A DNA stretch of 64,000 nucleotides from CALEMW01 sp964343835 (GTDB taxonomy: Bacteria; Krumholzibacteriota; Krumholzibacteriia; LZORAL124-64-63), in the NCBI GenBank assembly GCA_964343835.1, contig CAYFKR010000008.1, forward strand, positions 62,001-126,000, in the 5' to 3' direction. A program made the position numbers and the translations under genes. Each line of letters opens with the position of its first letter. Positions within the stretch are counted from its first letter, which is position 1. Below are positions 24,812 to 34,071 of this stretch, one piece after another. Under the pieces are notes generated by a model. It was not told the origin of the DNA, did not search any database, and saw nothing but the letters and a program-made list of their open reading frames with translations.

Positions 24812-25386
24812 CCGAAGACATGGACATCCTGGAGCTCATGCGCGAGCTCGGCGCCCTCAAGTCCGGACACTTCCAGCTGAGCAGCGGCCGCCACAGCGAC
24901 ACCTACTTCCAGTGCGCCCAGATCCTCCAGTTCCCGGACCTGGCCCGGGAGGTGGGTCGCCGCATCGCCGCCCTGGCCGACGCCAACGAGATCGACGTGG
25001 TGGTCGCCCCCGCCCTCGGTGCCGTGCTCCTGGGTCACGAGGTGGCCCGCGCCCTCGGCCGGCGCTTCGTCTTCACGGAGCGCAAGGAGGGCGCCATGAC
25101 CATGCGCCGCGGCTTCGCCCTGGAACCCGGCGAGAAGGTGATGATCGTGGAGGACGTGGTGACCCGCGGCACGTCGACGCGCGAGGTCGTGGACATCGTG
25201 ACGGCCGAGGGCGGCGTGGTCACCGCCATGGCCTGCCTCGTGGACCGCACGGACGACTCGGTGGAACTCCCCGGCGAGCTGCGCTCCCTGGCCAAGGTGG
25301 CGGCGGTGAGCTGGGCGCCGGAGGAATGCCCCCTCTGCGCCGACGGCAAGGCCATCGAGAGCCCCGGCAGCCGCAGGAGCAACTGA
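24808..25386 (+). CDS. pyrE: Orotate phosphoribosyltransferase
   Basis: 192 residues. PRPP motif V-M-I-V-E-D-V-V-T-R-G-T-S-T at about 111-124, F-T-E-R-K-E-G at about 89-95, and K-S-G-H-F near residue 16. It makes OMP from orotate and PRPP, the step just before PyrF. The GTG at 24808 overlaps the pyrF stop (GTGA) and follows AAGGAGATC. The extra C-terminal C-P-L-C could bind a metal. Confidence 0.95.
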   Translation: MTEDMDILELMRELGALKSGHFQLSSGRHSDTYFQCAQILQFPDLAREVGRRIAALADANEIDVVVAPALGAVLLGHEVARALGRRFVFTERKEGAMTMRRGFALEPGEKVMIVEDVVTRGTSTREVVDIVTAEGGVVTAMACLVDRTDDSVELPGELRSLAKVAAVSWAPEECPLCADGKAIESPGSRRSN

Positions 25387-26850
25387 GTGGAAGGCCGCCG
25401 CCGGCAGGCCGCCGTCCTCCTGTTGACGGCCCTGGCGGTCGCGGCCTGGCTCGGGACCCATCCTCCCGTCCCCCAGCACCCCGACAGCGACCTCTATACC
25501 CACCTGGGCGTCGCCCGCCACCTGCTGGCGGGCGACGGCTTCCTCTGCGACGTCACCTACCCCCTGTCCCACGCCTTCCCCTTCGCCGCGAGCGTCCCCC
25601 AGCCCCTGGTCCACCGCCCGCCGGGCTACCCGCTGCTGCTGGCCGTGCCGGTGGCCTTCTCCGGCGGCGACCCGGACCTCGCCGTGAACCTGACGCGCCT
25701 GTTCACCGCGGCCCTGCTGGCCGGCGTGCTGATGCTGGGGGCCTTCGAACCGTCCCGACGCGGACGCCCCGAGGCACTGCTGCCCTGGCTGACGATCATG
25801 GTCGCCGCCCCGCTGGTCGACATGACGGTCCGGTGGTGCCAGGTGGAGGTGGCAACGTCGCTGGTGCTGCTCGGGGTCTGGCGCCTGGCGGGACGGGCCG
25901 GAGGAGGAGCGGCCCGCGGTGCCGCGGCCGGAGCGATGGCGGGTGCCGCGGCCCTGCTGCGAATCGAACTCTTCTGGGTGCCGTGGCTCTGGCTGGCCGG
26001 CCTGGAACCTCGCCGGGGCCGCCGCTGGTGGACGGCCGCCGTCCTGGCGTGGCTGGTGCTGGTCGGCCCGTGGCTCGTGCGCAACACGGTCGTGACGGGG
26101 AATCCCGCGTTCACCCTCCAGTCCCACGCCGAGCATCTGAAGGACACGCCCGATCGTCCCGGGATGTCGGCCTATCTGGGCATGGAACCCGAGACCCTGC
26201 CGGAGACCCTGCGGCGGAACCCGGGGCCGGTGCTGCGCAAGACTCTCGACGGACTCGTGTACCAGGCGGCGCGCCTGGACAACTGGTTGCCGTGGCCCCT
26301 GCTGCTGGCGGGCGCGGCGGCCCTGGTCGTGATCCGGGGTCGGGGTCGGAGCGGGCCGCGGGGCCGGCTGACCCTGCTCGCGACGACCTGGGCGGGCATG
26401 ACCCTCCTCTACGCCCCCCTCTCCCACGACCTCCGCTACATGATGGCCCTGATGCCCACGGCCTCCCTGGAACTCTGCCTGGCGGCCGCGGCCCTGCTGC
26501 GGCGTGCCTCCTGGACCGACCGGTCACCGGGTTCGCGGTGGATCGTGCTCGGCGCGGCCACGGCGGCCGTGCTCCTGCTCTTCCCCCCGCGCATGCCCGG
26601 CTGGGACCGGGCCCGCGATTCGGCGGACGGCCTATGGCTCGACGCCGGCGCCGCCCTGGCGCGCACGCGTGTGCTGCCGGACGGTCCCATCATTACGGAC
26701 CACGCGGCGGTGTTCTGGCTGTCGGGAAGGGCGGGCGTGGTGAGGCCCGCAACCGAGGAGGTGTCGGAGCGGTTGCGGGCCGAAGTCGTCGGATTGTCGA
26801 AGGCCATCGACGTCCGCGGCGCGGGGAGCGCCGATCAGGGAATCAACTGA
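25387..26850 (+). CDS. Polytopic membrane glycosyltransferase (PMT/ArnT-like, GT-C fold)
   Basis: 487 residues with about ten membrane helices. The first extracytoplasmic loop carries P-D-S-D-L-Y (about 33-38), the acidic motif of lipid-linked sugar transferases of the GT39/GT83 type, then a C-terminal periplasmic tail. It probably moves a sugar from a polyprenyl carrier to protein or lipid; donor and acceptor unknown. GTG at 25387 immediately follows the pyrE TGA, with AGGAGC upstream. It converges on the small membrane gene and their stops overlap by eight bases. Confidence 0.75.
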   Translation: MEGRRRQAAVLLLTALAVAAWLGTHPPVPQHPDSDLYTHLGVARHLLAGDGFLCDVTYPLSHAFPFAASVPQPLVHRPPGYPLLLAVPVAFSGGDPDLAVNLTRLFTAALLAGVLMLGAFEPSRRGRPEALLPWLTIMVAAPLVDMTVRWCQVEVATSLVLLGVWRLAGRAGGGAARGAAAGAMAGAAALLRIELFWVPWLWLAGLEPRRGRRWWTAAVLAWLVLVGPWLVRNTVVTGNPAFTLQSHAEHLKDTPDRPGMSAYLGMEPETLPETLRRNPGPVLRKTLDGLVYQAARLDNWLPWPLLLAGAAALVVIRGRGRSGPRGRLTLLATTWAGMTLLYAPLSHDLRYMMALMPTASLELCLAAAALLRRASWTDRSPGSRWIVLGAATAAVLLLFPPRMPGWDRARDSADGLWLDAGAALARTRVLPDGPIITDHAAVFWLSGRAGVVRPATEEVSERLRAEVVGLSKAIDVRGAGSADQGIN

Positions 26851-27109
26851 CGATCGCCACCACCAGGCCGCCCAGCAGACAGAGGGGCAGGATCGCCGCC
26901 ACCAGCAGCAGGGGGACCGCAGCGGTGAGCAGCGCACCGCCGACCAGCAATACGGGCACGAGCACCACGAGGGTCAGCAGGCCCTTGGTCAGGAACAGCA
27001 GCAGCTTCAGGGGAATCAGGGCCACCGAGAAGATCACTTTCAGCAGGAACAGTCCCACCGTCAGCACCACCATCAGGGTCGCCAGTCCGATCACGAGTTC
27101 GAAGAACAT
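26843..27109 (-). CDS. Small hydrophobic membrane protein
   Basis: 88 residues, nearly all hydrophobic, with two or three membrane helices separated by short K-containing turns (FSVALIPLK, LFLTKG). ATG 27109 follows AGGACCGAGG. A longer in-frame version from 27217 lacks a site. No family recognised. It might be a membrane-anchored helper or a phage-shock-like small protein, but nothing supports a choice. Confidence 0.6.
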   Translation of the reverse strand: MFFELVIGLATLMVVLTVGLFLLKVIFSVALIPLKLLLFLTKGLLTLVVLVPVLLVGGALLTAAVPLLLVAAILPLCLLGGLVVAIVS

Positions 27110-27400
27110 CCTCGGTCCTTCCATGCAGGGGTCCGGTCGTCGCGCACCGCCATGATACGGCAGGTCGTGCCGCAGGTTGCAGCCAGTCACCGGGATTTCC
27201 GCCCAGTACAGCACCATTCAGCAAAGATTCTTGCCTCATGGTCATGTTATGTGATATCATCTTCTGTGATGAAGCTGCTCGCTATGGTGACGCCCCGGGG
27301 TCCGCAAGGAGTCGCGCTGCCTGGGTGAGCCCGGGTAGACCTTGCTGCGGCTTCTCTCCCTCCCCGACACGCCGTGGAGACGGTCGCGGGCGGGATCCAA
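27110..27400. other. Intergenic stretch of about 290 bases
   Basis: Between the small membrane gene and the M16 terminator. It holds a locally AT-rich patch (27225-27275) probably containing the leftward promoter of the small gene, though I cannot place a confident -35/-10. Short open frames here have neither ribosome sites nor recognisable products. Confidence 0.4.
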
Positions 27401-27435
27401 GAAAACGGGCCGTGGTCCTGGTGACCACGGCCCGT
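27401..27435 (-). terminator. Rho-independent terminator of the M16 pair
   Basis: Perfect 13-bp stem (ACGGGCCGTGGTC / GACCACGGCCCGT), 5-nt loop, then TTTTC on the minus strand, 20 bases past the stop at 27455. Confidence 0.85.
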
Positions 27436-27454
27436 TTCACATTCCGGAACGCTT

Positions 27455-29575
27455 CTACTGGAAGGTGTCGTCCCCGATGGTCGGGTTCAGGGTGAAGGAC
27501 CCGACCGTGCCGTCGGCGAAGTGCTCGTCGTCGTGCAGGATCGTGAGCGCGCCGTAGTAGGTCACGCCGTCCATCTTCTTCCATTCCTTGTAGAACGTCT
27601 TCTGGACCACGGGGCCGCCGGACACGGGGTCCTGGCTCTTGCCCTGCTCCATGAAGGGCAGGCCGGTGGCCTGGTCCATGCAGAGCAGCGTGAAGTCGTC
27701 GCCCAGGCCGGTGATGTACACGCGGTCGCACATCACGCCGTCCACCTCGGCGGCGTCCAGGGCCTGGCAGGTGAGCTCGGCGCTGTCGCGCAGCATCATC
27801 ACCAGGTCCGACTTCAGCTCCTTCATCATCTCGTCCACCGGGGCCTCCTGGCGACCCATGGGCGTCATGGCCCAGGCTTCGTCGCCGTTCAGCACCTGCG
27901 ACATCTCCCCGAAGGGCGTCTTCTGGACCATCTTCATGCGGCTGGGCAGGGCCACGGTCTTCTCGATGCCGAAGCTCAGGGCCATGCCCTGGATCTCCAG
28001 GTCGAGGGTGGCCTCGCTGGCGTAGCCGTTCATGCTCGCGAGCTTCGGGCTCATGGCCTGCAGGGCCCTGGCCATCAGCTCCTGGCCCTGGGCCAGGGTC
28101 TCGGGCGTGGCGGCGGGCACGTCGAGGGTCATCTTCGGCTCGGGGATCGTGATGTCGATCTCGTTCACCGGGCCGAACTTGCTCATGTCGCCGTCGAAGT
28201 CAACGGGGTTGCCCACCGCGAGGATGGACATGTCGTCGGTCTCCCACAGCTCGTCGGCGGCGGCGCGGACCTGCTCGGCCGTCATGTTCTGCACGGCGCT
28301 GCGGTAGCTGGACAGGAAGTCCTCCGGGTAGCCGTTCATCTCGAACAGCACCTGGCGGTCCAGCACCTCGCGCTTGGTGTCGTAGTTGAACACGTCGCCG
28401 TTGAGGATGCCGTCCACGGCCACACGCAGCTCGTCGTCGGTGACCAGCTCGGTGGACATGCGCTCGATCTCGTCGAGCATCACGGTCACGGCCTGCTCCG
28501 CGGTCTGGTTCTTGGTGCCGGTGAAGGCCACGAACGTGCCGGGGAAGCGCCAGCCGGTGCCGGGCTGGCTGCCGGTGGAGTAGGCCAGACCGCGCTTGCT
28601 GCGCACCTCGTTGAACAGGCGCGAGGAGAAGCCGCCGCCCAGGATCTGGTTGGCGACCTGCAGGGCCGCGTACTGAGGGTGGTCGTTGCGGATGCCCTTG
28701 TAGCCGATGATGGTCACGGCCTGGGTCAGGTCGTCCTTGGGCGCCACGTTCACGGTACGGGGCAGCGCGGGGACCTCGGGGTCCGCAGGCAGCGGAGTCG
28801 TCGACTTCTCCCAGCCGGCGAAGGCGGCCTCGATGGAGGCGATCATGTCGGCCTTCACGAAGTCGCCGATCACCACCAGCCACATACGGTCGGGATGGAA
28901 GAACTCCTGGTGGAAGGCCACCAGGTGGTCGCGGGTGATCGCGTTGACGCTGTCGTACTCCTCGATCCGTCCCAGCGGATGGTCGGGACCGAACATCACG
29001 CGACGGAACTCGCGGATGGCGATCTGCATGGGCTCGTCGTTGCGGCGCGAGATGCCGGCCTTGTGCTGCGTCTTGCTCAGGTCGATCTTCTCGGGCGCGA
29101 ACTGCGGGTTCATCAGGATGTCGGCGAGGATCTCCAGGGCGAGGCCCGCGTCCTCCTTCAGGGCCGACAGGAACGCCCCGCTGGTGGCCTGGCCGCCGAA
29201 GGTCTCCACGGCGGCGCCCATGTTCTCCACCAGCTCGTCGATCTCGTCGCCCGTCCACTTGGACGTGCCGCCGGTGCGCAGCACCTCGCCGGTGATCTGG
29301 GCCAGGCCCGTCAGCTCGGCGGGCTCGTAGATGGAGCCGGCCTGGATGGTGGCCGAGAGCTGCACCATGGGCAGCTCATGGTCCTCGGCCAGGTACAGCA
29401 CCATGCCGTTGTCCAGCACCACGCGCTCGTAGTCGGGCAGCTGGATCTCGCCCAGGTCGTCGTACTTGAACTTCTCCCAGGGCTTCTTGCGGGCCGCCGC
29501 CTCGGGGGCGGTCAGCGAGACCACGAGCAGGGCGAGCAACAGCACCGCCGCGGTCTTCTGCATGAATCGGGTCAT
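27455..29575 (-). CDS. M16 family peptidase, zinc-less partner subunit with extra C-terminal domain
   Basis: 706 residues with a signal peptide (to about 28). Two M16 halves span about 45-475. Where active M16 proteins have H-x-x-E-H, this one has G-L-A-Q-I-T-G-E-V, so zinc ligands are missing. It keeps the Arg/Tyr substrate-binding segment R-G-L-A-Y-S. This pattern marks the partner subunit of M16B heterodimers. Residues about 490-706 form an extra beta-rich domain like lipoprotein-carrier folds. ATG 29575 follows AAAGGATC, 34 bases after the active subunit stop. Confidence 0.85.
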   Translation of the reverse strand: MTRFMQKTAAVLLLALLVVSLTAPEAAARKKPWEKFKYDDLGEIQLPDYERVVLDNGMVLYLAEDHELPMVQLSATIQAGSIYEPAELTGLAQITGEVLRTGGTSKWTGDEIDELVENMGAAVETFGGQATSGAFLSALKEDAGLALEILADILMNPQFAPEKIDLSKTQHKAGISRRNDEPMQIAIREFRRVMFGPDHPLGRIEEYDSVNAITRDHLVAFHQEFFHPDRMWLVVIGDFVKADMIASIEAAFAGWEKSTTPLPADPEVPALPRTVNVAPKDDLTQAVTIIGYKGIRNDHPQYAALQVANQILGGGFSSRLFNEVRSKRGLAYSTGSQPGTGWRFPGTFVAFTGTKNQTAEQAVTVMLDEIERMSTELVTDDELRVAVDGILNGDVFNYDTKREVLDRQVLFEMNGYPEDFLSSYRSAVQNMTAEQVRAAADELWETDDMSILAVGNPVDFDGDMSKFGPVNEIDITIPEPKMTLDVPAATPETLAQGQELMARALQAMSPKLASMNGYASEATLDLEIQGMALSFGIEKTVALPSRMKMVQKTPFGEMSQVLNGDEAWAMTPMGRQEAPVDEMMKELKSDLVMMLRDSAELTCQALDAAEVDGVMCDRVYITGLGDDFTLLCMDQATGLPFMEQGKSQDPVSGGPVVQKTFYKEWKKMDGVTYYGALTILHDDEHFADGTVGSFTLNPTIGDDTFQ

Positions 29576-29609
29576 GTCGGATCCTTTCTATGCGTCGGAC
29601 GCGGGGTTC

Positions 29610-31271
29610 CTAGTCTTCCTCGACGGTCTCGATGTAGGCCACCGTACGGTTGTTGGGCACGAAGATCTCCGCCGCGACGCGCTGCACGTCCTCGACGGTG
29701 ACGGCGTCGATGTCGCCCAGCTGGTCGAACATGTCGCGCCAGTCGCCGTTGCGGCCCTGGTAGAACGACAGCTGACGGGCGAGGCCCAGGTTGCCCTGCA
29801 TGCCGCGGATGTAGTTGGCGCGGGCGCGGCGCTTGACGCCGGCCAGCTCCTCCTCCGTCACGCCCTCGGCCACCATGCGCTCGATCTCCTCGAACACCGC
29901 GGCCTCGATCTCCAGGGCGGTCACGTCCTTGGCGGGCACGCCGATGATGGCCATCAGCGTCGGGTACTTGTCCGACGGGAAGCCGGCGAACGACACGGCC
30001 TGAACGGCGATGTTGTCCTGCTTCACCAGGCGCTTGTACAGGCGGCTGGTGCGGCCCTGGCCGAGGATGTCGGCGATGGCCTGGTAGACGGCGGCGTCGG
30101 GGTGCTCGTAGTTGCCGATGTGGAAGCCGCACATGTAGAAGGGCTGGGCGTCGTCCTGGACGACCATGCGCTTCTCGCCCTTCTGGCCGGGCTCGCGGGT
30201 GTCGAGCTTCGGTGCCGGGGAGTCGGAGATGTCGGAGAAGTACTTCTTCGCCAGCTTCCGCACCTCGTCGAACTCCACGTCGCCCACGACGGCCACGGTC
30301 ATGTTCTCGCCCACGTAGTGGGTGTCGTAGAACTCCTGGCAGTCGTCACGGGTGATCGTGTTGATGTCCGACATCCAGCCGATGGTGCTGTGGTGGTACG
30401 GGTGGGCCTTGAACGCAAGGTTCTGGAACTCCTCCATGAGCATGCCGATGGGACTGTTGTCCGTGCGCATGCGGCGCTCCTCGGTCACCGGGCCGTCCTT
30501 CTCGGTGTAGAACTCGCGCAGCACGGGATCGGCCATGCGGGTGCCCTCGAGGTAGGCCCACAGCTCCAGGCGGTTGCTGGGCATGCTGTAGAAGTAGTTG
30601 GTGTCGTCGGTCCAGGTGCCGGCGTTCATGCCGCGGCCGCCGTTGTTCTCGACGATCTGGCCGAACTCGTTGCTCACGACGAAGGAGCGGGCGTGGTCCT
30701 TGGCCAGCTCGAACTCCTGGGCCAGCACCACGAGGTCGCGGTTGGTCCCGTCGAAGGTCGAGACGTACTGGGTCTCCTCCCAGTCCAGGGCCTTCGCGTC
30801 GGCGACGGTGGCCACCTTGCCGTTGACCACGATCTCACGCACGTCGTCGCCCAGGTCGGCCAGGTCGTCCTCGCCGAGGAAGGCCACGGCGATGTCCTGC
30901 CCCGCATCCAGCATGCGGTTGCGCTCGGTCTTGAGGGCGTCGAAGGCCGCGTCCTCGGCCGCCATGGCCTTGCGCTCCTTCTTGGCGTCCTCGGTGCCGA
31001 TCTCGGACGTGCCCTTGAAGGCCATGTGCTCGAGGATGTGGGCGATGCCCGTGACGCCGGTCAGCTCCTGGGCGCTGCCCACGTCCATGTGGATGTTGAA
31101 GGAGAACACAGGAACGTCGTGACGCTCCAGGACGATGAAGTGCACCCCGTTGTCCAGGGTGAACTCCCTGACCTGGTCCTGCAGGTCCTCGTAGCTGCCG
31201 GCGGCCAGAGCGGCTCCGGCGAGCAGGAGGACGGCGGCGGTCAGGCCGAACATCTTGCGGAAGGCGGGCAT
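29610..31271 (-). CDS. M16 family zinc metallopeptidase, catalytic subunit
   Basis: 553 residues from ATG 31271 (GGAGGC site), starting with a signal peptide (LTAAVLLLAGAALAAG). The inverted zinc motif H-I-L-E-H is at about 77-81 with the downstream Glu expected later. A long insertion between the first and second strands of the N-terminal half (about 90-170, Lys/Glu/Ala-rich) is unusual. It probably acts in the periplasm with the zinc-less partner encoded next. Substrate unknown; such pairs degrade short peptides or process exported proteins. Confidence 0.88.
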   Translation of the reverse strand: MPAFRKMFGLTAAVLLLAGAALAAGSYEDLQDQVREFTLDNGVHFIVLERHDVPVFSFNIHMDVGSAQELTGVTGIAHILEHMAFKGTSEIGTEDAKKERKAMAAEDAAFDALKTERNRMLDAGQDIAVAFLGEDDLADLGDDVREIVVNGKVATVADAKALDWEETQYVSTFDGTNRDLVVLAQEFELAKDHARSFVVSNEFGQIVENNGGRGMNAGTWTDDTNYFYSMPSNRLELWAYLEGTRMADPVLREFYTEKDGPVTEERRMRTDNSPIGMLMEEFQNLAFKAHPYHHSTIGWMSDINTITRDDCQEFYDTHYVGENMTVAVVGDVEFDEVRKLAKKYFSDISDSPAPKLDTREPGQKGEKRMVVQDDAQPFYMCGFHIGNYEHPDAAVYQAIADILGQGRTSRLYKRLVKQDNIAVQAVSFAGFPSDKYPTLMAIIGVPAKDVTALEIEAAVFEEIERMVAEGVTEEELAGVKRRARANYIRGMQGNLGLARQLSFYQGRNGDWRDMFDQLGDIDAVTVEDVQRVAAEIFVPNNRTVAYIETVEED

Positions 31272-31448
31272 GGAAGCCTCCATCGTTCGTGTCCGGGCCG
31301 ATGCGCGACGGGATCGCGTCGGGACGGACGTCCACGGATCGGCCCGCGGCGCGGGCCACTTGTACACTCAACGAATCGGTATGCGGGGGGTAGGGGTCCC
31401 GGCGGGACGCTACCACCCCGAACGGCCCCTGTCAAACCGGCCGCTCGA

Positions 31449-32291
31449 TCAGCGGAAGATCTCCTTCCGCCTCAGCAGGCGGGTGCCGAGGAACGTGGTG
31501 ACGGCCATGACCCCCAGCAGCACCAGGAACGACTGCCACGACGGCGGCGGCGTCTCGTTCAACAGCATCTGCCGGAGTTCCTGGAGCAGGTTCGGCATGG
31601 CCTGGGTGGACTCGGCGGGGTTGTGGATCATGTTGCGCAGGTGGAAGACCACCGTCATCTCCTGGAGACGGAGCGGCACGTTGCCGCTGATGGACTCCCA
31701 GCCGAACGCGAAGAGGATCGCCGGCAGCATGGGCTTCTTGAGCCAGGTGCCGAACATGGCGAACACCGCGGTGTAGACGAATCCGCCGTACAGGATGACC
31801 AGGCAGGTCGACGCGTAGAGCTTCAGGAAACCGAAGCTCAGCACGCCGGGGTTGGCCGTGGTCATCACCAGGAAGCAGGCGACGAGGGAGAGCGTGACCA
31901 GCACGCCCGAGACCGTCTGGGCCGCCCAGAGCCGCCCCAGGTAGATGGCCTCGCGGCTCAGGGGCCGCGTCCAGTAGTAGATGATCGTGCCCTCGTCCGC
32001 CGTCTCCCCGATGGCCGACAGTCCGAACGCCAGGGACACGATGGCCACCATGGCGTGCACGTAGACCATGCCGCTGAGGTTGGCCAGCAGGAGCTGGGCG
32101 CTGATGGCGCCTTCGCTGTCCAGCATGCGCCAGGTCACCGTCAACACCACGGGCAGCAGCATGAGCAGACCCACCGAGACGATGCGCTTGCGGCGGATCA
32201 TCTCCTTGAAGGAGAACCAGCCGATCCAGAAGGCGGAGGTCAGCAGGCCCAGGGGCCGGTCGGCGCCGGCGGTCGCGGTCGTCGTGGTCAT
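31449..32291 (-). CDS. ABC-2 type transporter permease
   Basis: 280 residues with six membrane helices. Between helices 2 and 3 is the ABC-2 hallmark D-E-G-T-I-I-Y-Y-W-T-R-P-L-S-R. ATG 32291 follows the ATPase TGA by one base. Last gene of a four-gene operon of two ATPase/permease pairs. Substrate not predictable; such systems export drugs, lipids or peptides, or act in secretion. Confidence 0.88.
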   Translation of the reverse strand: MTTTTATAGADRPLGLLTSAFWIGWFSFKEMIRRKRIVSVGLLMLLPVVLTVTWRMLDSEGAISAQLLLANLSGMVYVHAMVAIVSLAFGLSAIGETADEGTIIYYWTRPLSREAIYLGRLWAAQTVSGVLVTLSLVACFLVMTTANPGVLSFGFLKLYASTCLVILYGGFVYTAVFAMFGTWLKKPMLPAILFAFGWESISGNVPLRLQEMTVVFHLRNMIHNPAESTQAMPNLLQELRQMLLNETPPPSWQSFLVLLGVMAVTTFLGTRLLRRKEIFR

Positions 32292-32292
32292 C

Positions 32293-33225
32293 TCAGTCCC
32301 CCACCAGGTAGTCGAAGACGGCCTGCAGGTTGTCGTCGAGGGTCTGGAATTCCGCCACGGGAATCCCCGCCTCGAGCAGCCGGCCCGGCAGCTCGCGGTA
32401 GAAGGTCACGGCGTGCTCGGTGCGGGCCACCACGCGCCCCATGTCGTCCATCTCCACGCCCATCACCAGCTCCTGGCCGGCCAGGAACGAGGCCAGCTTC
32501 CGTGCCTCGGGGCTGGTGAAGGCCACGATGGTGGGGTGGTCGTGGATGGCGTCGCGGATCTCGGTGATGTCGCCCTCGGCCATGAGCTTGCCGTGATGGA
32601 TGAGCACGATGGAGCGGGTCATGGTCTCGATCTCGGGCAGGATGTGGCTGGAGACCACCACGCACTTGCCCTCGTCGCCCAGACGCTTGACCAGGGCGGC
32701 GATGTCGCGGCGCGACACCGGATCCATGCCGTTGAGAGGCTCGTCCAGGAAGATGATCTCGGGATCGTGGGCCAGGGCCTGGGCCATCTTGATCTTCTGG
32801 CGCATGCCCTTGGAGTAGCCGCCGATGCGGGCGTCGCCGGCGTGGTCCAGGCGCACCAGCTCCAGGGCGCGATCGCAACGGGCGGCCGACTCGGCGCCGT
32901 CGAAGCCCATGAGCCGGATCATCAGGGTCAGGAACTCGCGGCCGGTGAGCCAGTCGAAGAGCGCGTCGCTCTCGGGACAGAACCCGATGCTGCGGAACAG
33001 GCCCACCTGGCGGCGCAGGGCGCGGTCGCGCACCAGCACCTCGCCCTGGCTGGGCGTGATCAGGCCGGACAGCAGCTTGAAGAGGGTGGTCTTGCCGGCG
33101 CCGTTGAGCCCCAGCAGACCCGTGACGCCGGGGCCGAGGGACAGGGAGCAGTCGTTGACGGCGATCACCTCGCCGAACCACTTGCTCACGCGGTCGGCCC
33201 GCAGCACGGGTGCGTTCGCGCTCAC
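32293..33225 (-). CDS. ABC transporter ATP-binding protein
   Basis: 310 residues. Walker A G-L-N-G-A-G-K-T-T, signature Y-S-K-G-M-R-Q-K, Walker B I-I-F-L-D-E-P, D-loop G-M-D-P, H-loop S-S-H-I. The C-terminal 90 residues are an accessory domain usual in ABC-2 drug-type exporters. The GTG at 33225 overlaps the upstream permease stop as GTGA. It should drive the permease at 31449-32291, the neighbour downstream. Confidence 0.92.
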   Translation of the reverse strand: MSANAPVLRADRVSKWFGEVIAVNDCSLSLGPGVTGLLGLNGAGKTTLFKLLSGLITPSQGEVLVRDRALRRQVGLFRSIGFCPESDALFDWLTGREFLTLMIRLMGFDGAESAARCDRALELVRLDHAGDARIGGYSKGMRQKIKMAQALAHDPEIIFLDEPLNGMDPVSRRDIAALVKRLGDEGKCVVVSSHILPEIETMTRSIVLIHHGKLMAEGDITEIRDAIHDHPTIVAFTSPEARKLASFLAGQELVMGVEMDDMGRVVARTEHAVTFYRELPGRLLEAGIPVAEFQTLDDNLQAVFDYLVGD

Positions 33226-34070
33226 GAGACCACCTCCACGGGCCGGACACGGCGGGCCAGCACGGCGGCCCCTGCAGCAGTCCACAACAGGACCACGGCG
33301 AGGCTCGCGACCGGCGCCACGCCCTCGGCGGCGCGACCGCCCAGGAAGAGCACGCCCATGTTCAGGTGCATGCCGGGGAAGTCGACGATCTTCAAGGCGG
33401 GGGCGAACATGGCCATGATCTCGGCCAGGCCGTCGGTGGCGAAGAGCAGCACCCACCACAGGGCCACGAACACGGTCCGCGTGCCCACCGACGACAGCGC
33501 CAGCAGCACCATCGAGAAGCACACGCCCGACAGGGTGCAGTAGGCCAGGCTCTTCAGCGGGATCATCAGCAGCATGTCCAGGCCCGTGGCCCCGTTGGTC
33601 ACCAGCCATCCGAACAGGCAGAGCGCGAGCACCGGGAAGAGCGTCACGGCGAAGTAGTAGAAGAGGGTGATGGCTCCCTTGCCCATGACGTAGTCGCGCA
33701 CGCCCAGGGGCCGCGCGAAGTAGAGGGCCAGGCCGTTCTCGGCCTTGTCCTTGGTGATCAGCCCCGAGCCCACGATGGCCAGCAGGATCAGCACGAAGGG
33801 CGTCTGCCAGTCCAGGAAGGACCGGAAACCCGGCGAGGAGATGTCGGTCCAGTCGCCGCCGATCAGGCGGCTCAGCTCGCCCATCTTGAAGGTGAAGTAG
33901 AGGATGCCCCCCTTGACGATGGCCGGCACCCACGCCACCACCAGCAGCAGCAGGAAGCGACGGCTCTTCAGGGGCTCGGTGATGCCGCGGCGGGCGATGG
34001 CCCACCAGGCCGGTGCGGCCGGGCCGCCCGAGTGCTCCCACTTGCGGTATCCGCGTTCATAGACGGGCAT
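33222..34070 (-). CDS. ABC-2 type transporter permease
   Basis: 282 residues with six membrane helices. K-A-E-N-G-L-A-L-Y-F-A-R-P-L-G lies between helices 2 and 3, as in ABC-2 permeases. The first 40 residues are a soluble amphipathic lead (YERGYRKWEHSG) recurrent in this subgroup. ATG 34070 is one base after the stop of the ATPase at 34072-35073, its likely partner. Confidence 0.88.
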   Translation of the reverse strand: MPVYERGYRKWEHSGGPAAPAWWAIARRGITEPLKSRRFLLLLVVAWVPAIVKGGILYFTFKMGELSRLIGGDWTDISSPGFRSFLDWQTPFVLILLAIVGSGLITKDKAENGLALYFARPLGVRDYVMGKGAITLFYYFAVTLFPVLALCLFGWLVTNGATGLDMLLMIPLKSLAYCTLSGVCFSMVLLALSSVGTRTVFVALWWVLLFATDGLAEIMAMFAPALKIVDFPGMHLNMGVLFLGGRAAEGVAPVASLAVVLLWTAAGAAVLARRVRPVEVVS

Positions 34071-34071
34071 C

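Noticed and set aside
27238..27495. Plus-strand ORF in the gap beside the small membrane gene
   Set aside because: No ribosome site, arginine-rich tail typical of a GC-rich shadow, and it runs through the M16 terminator.
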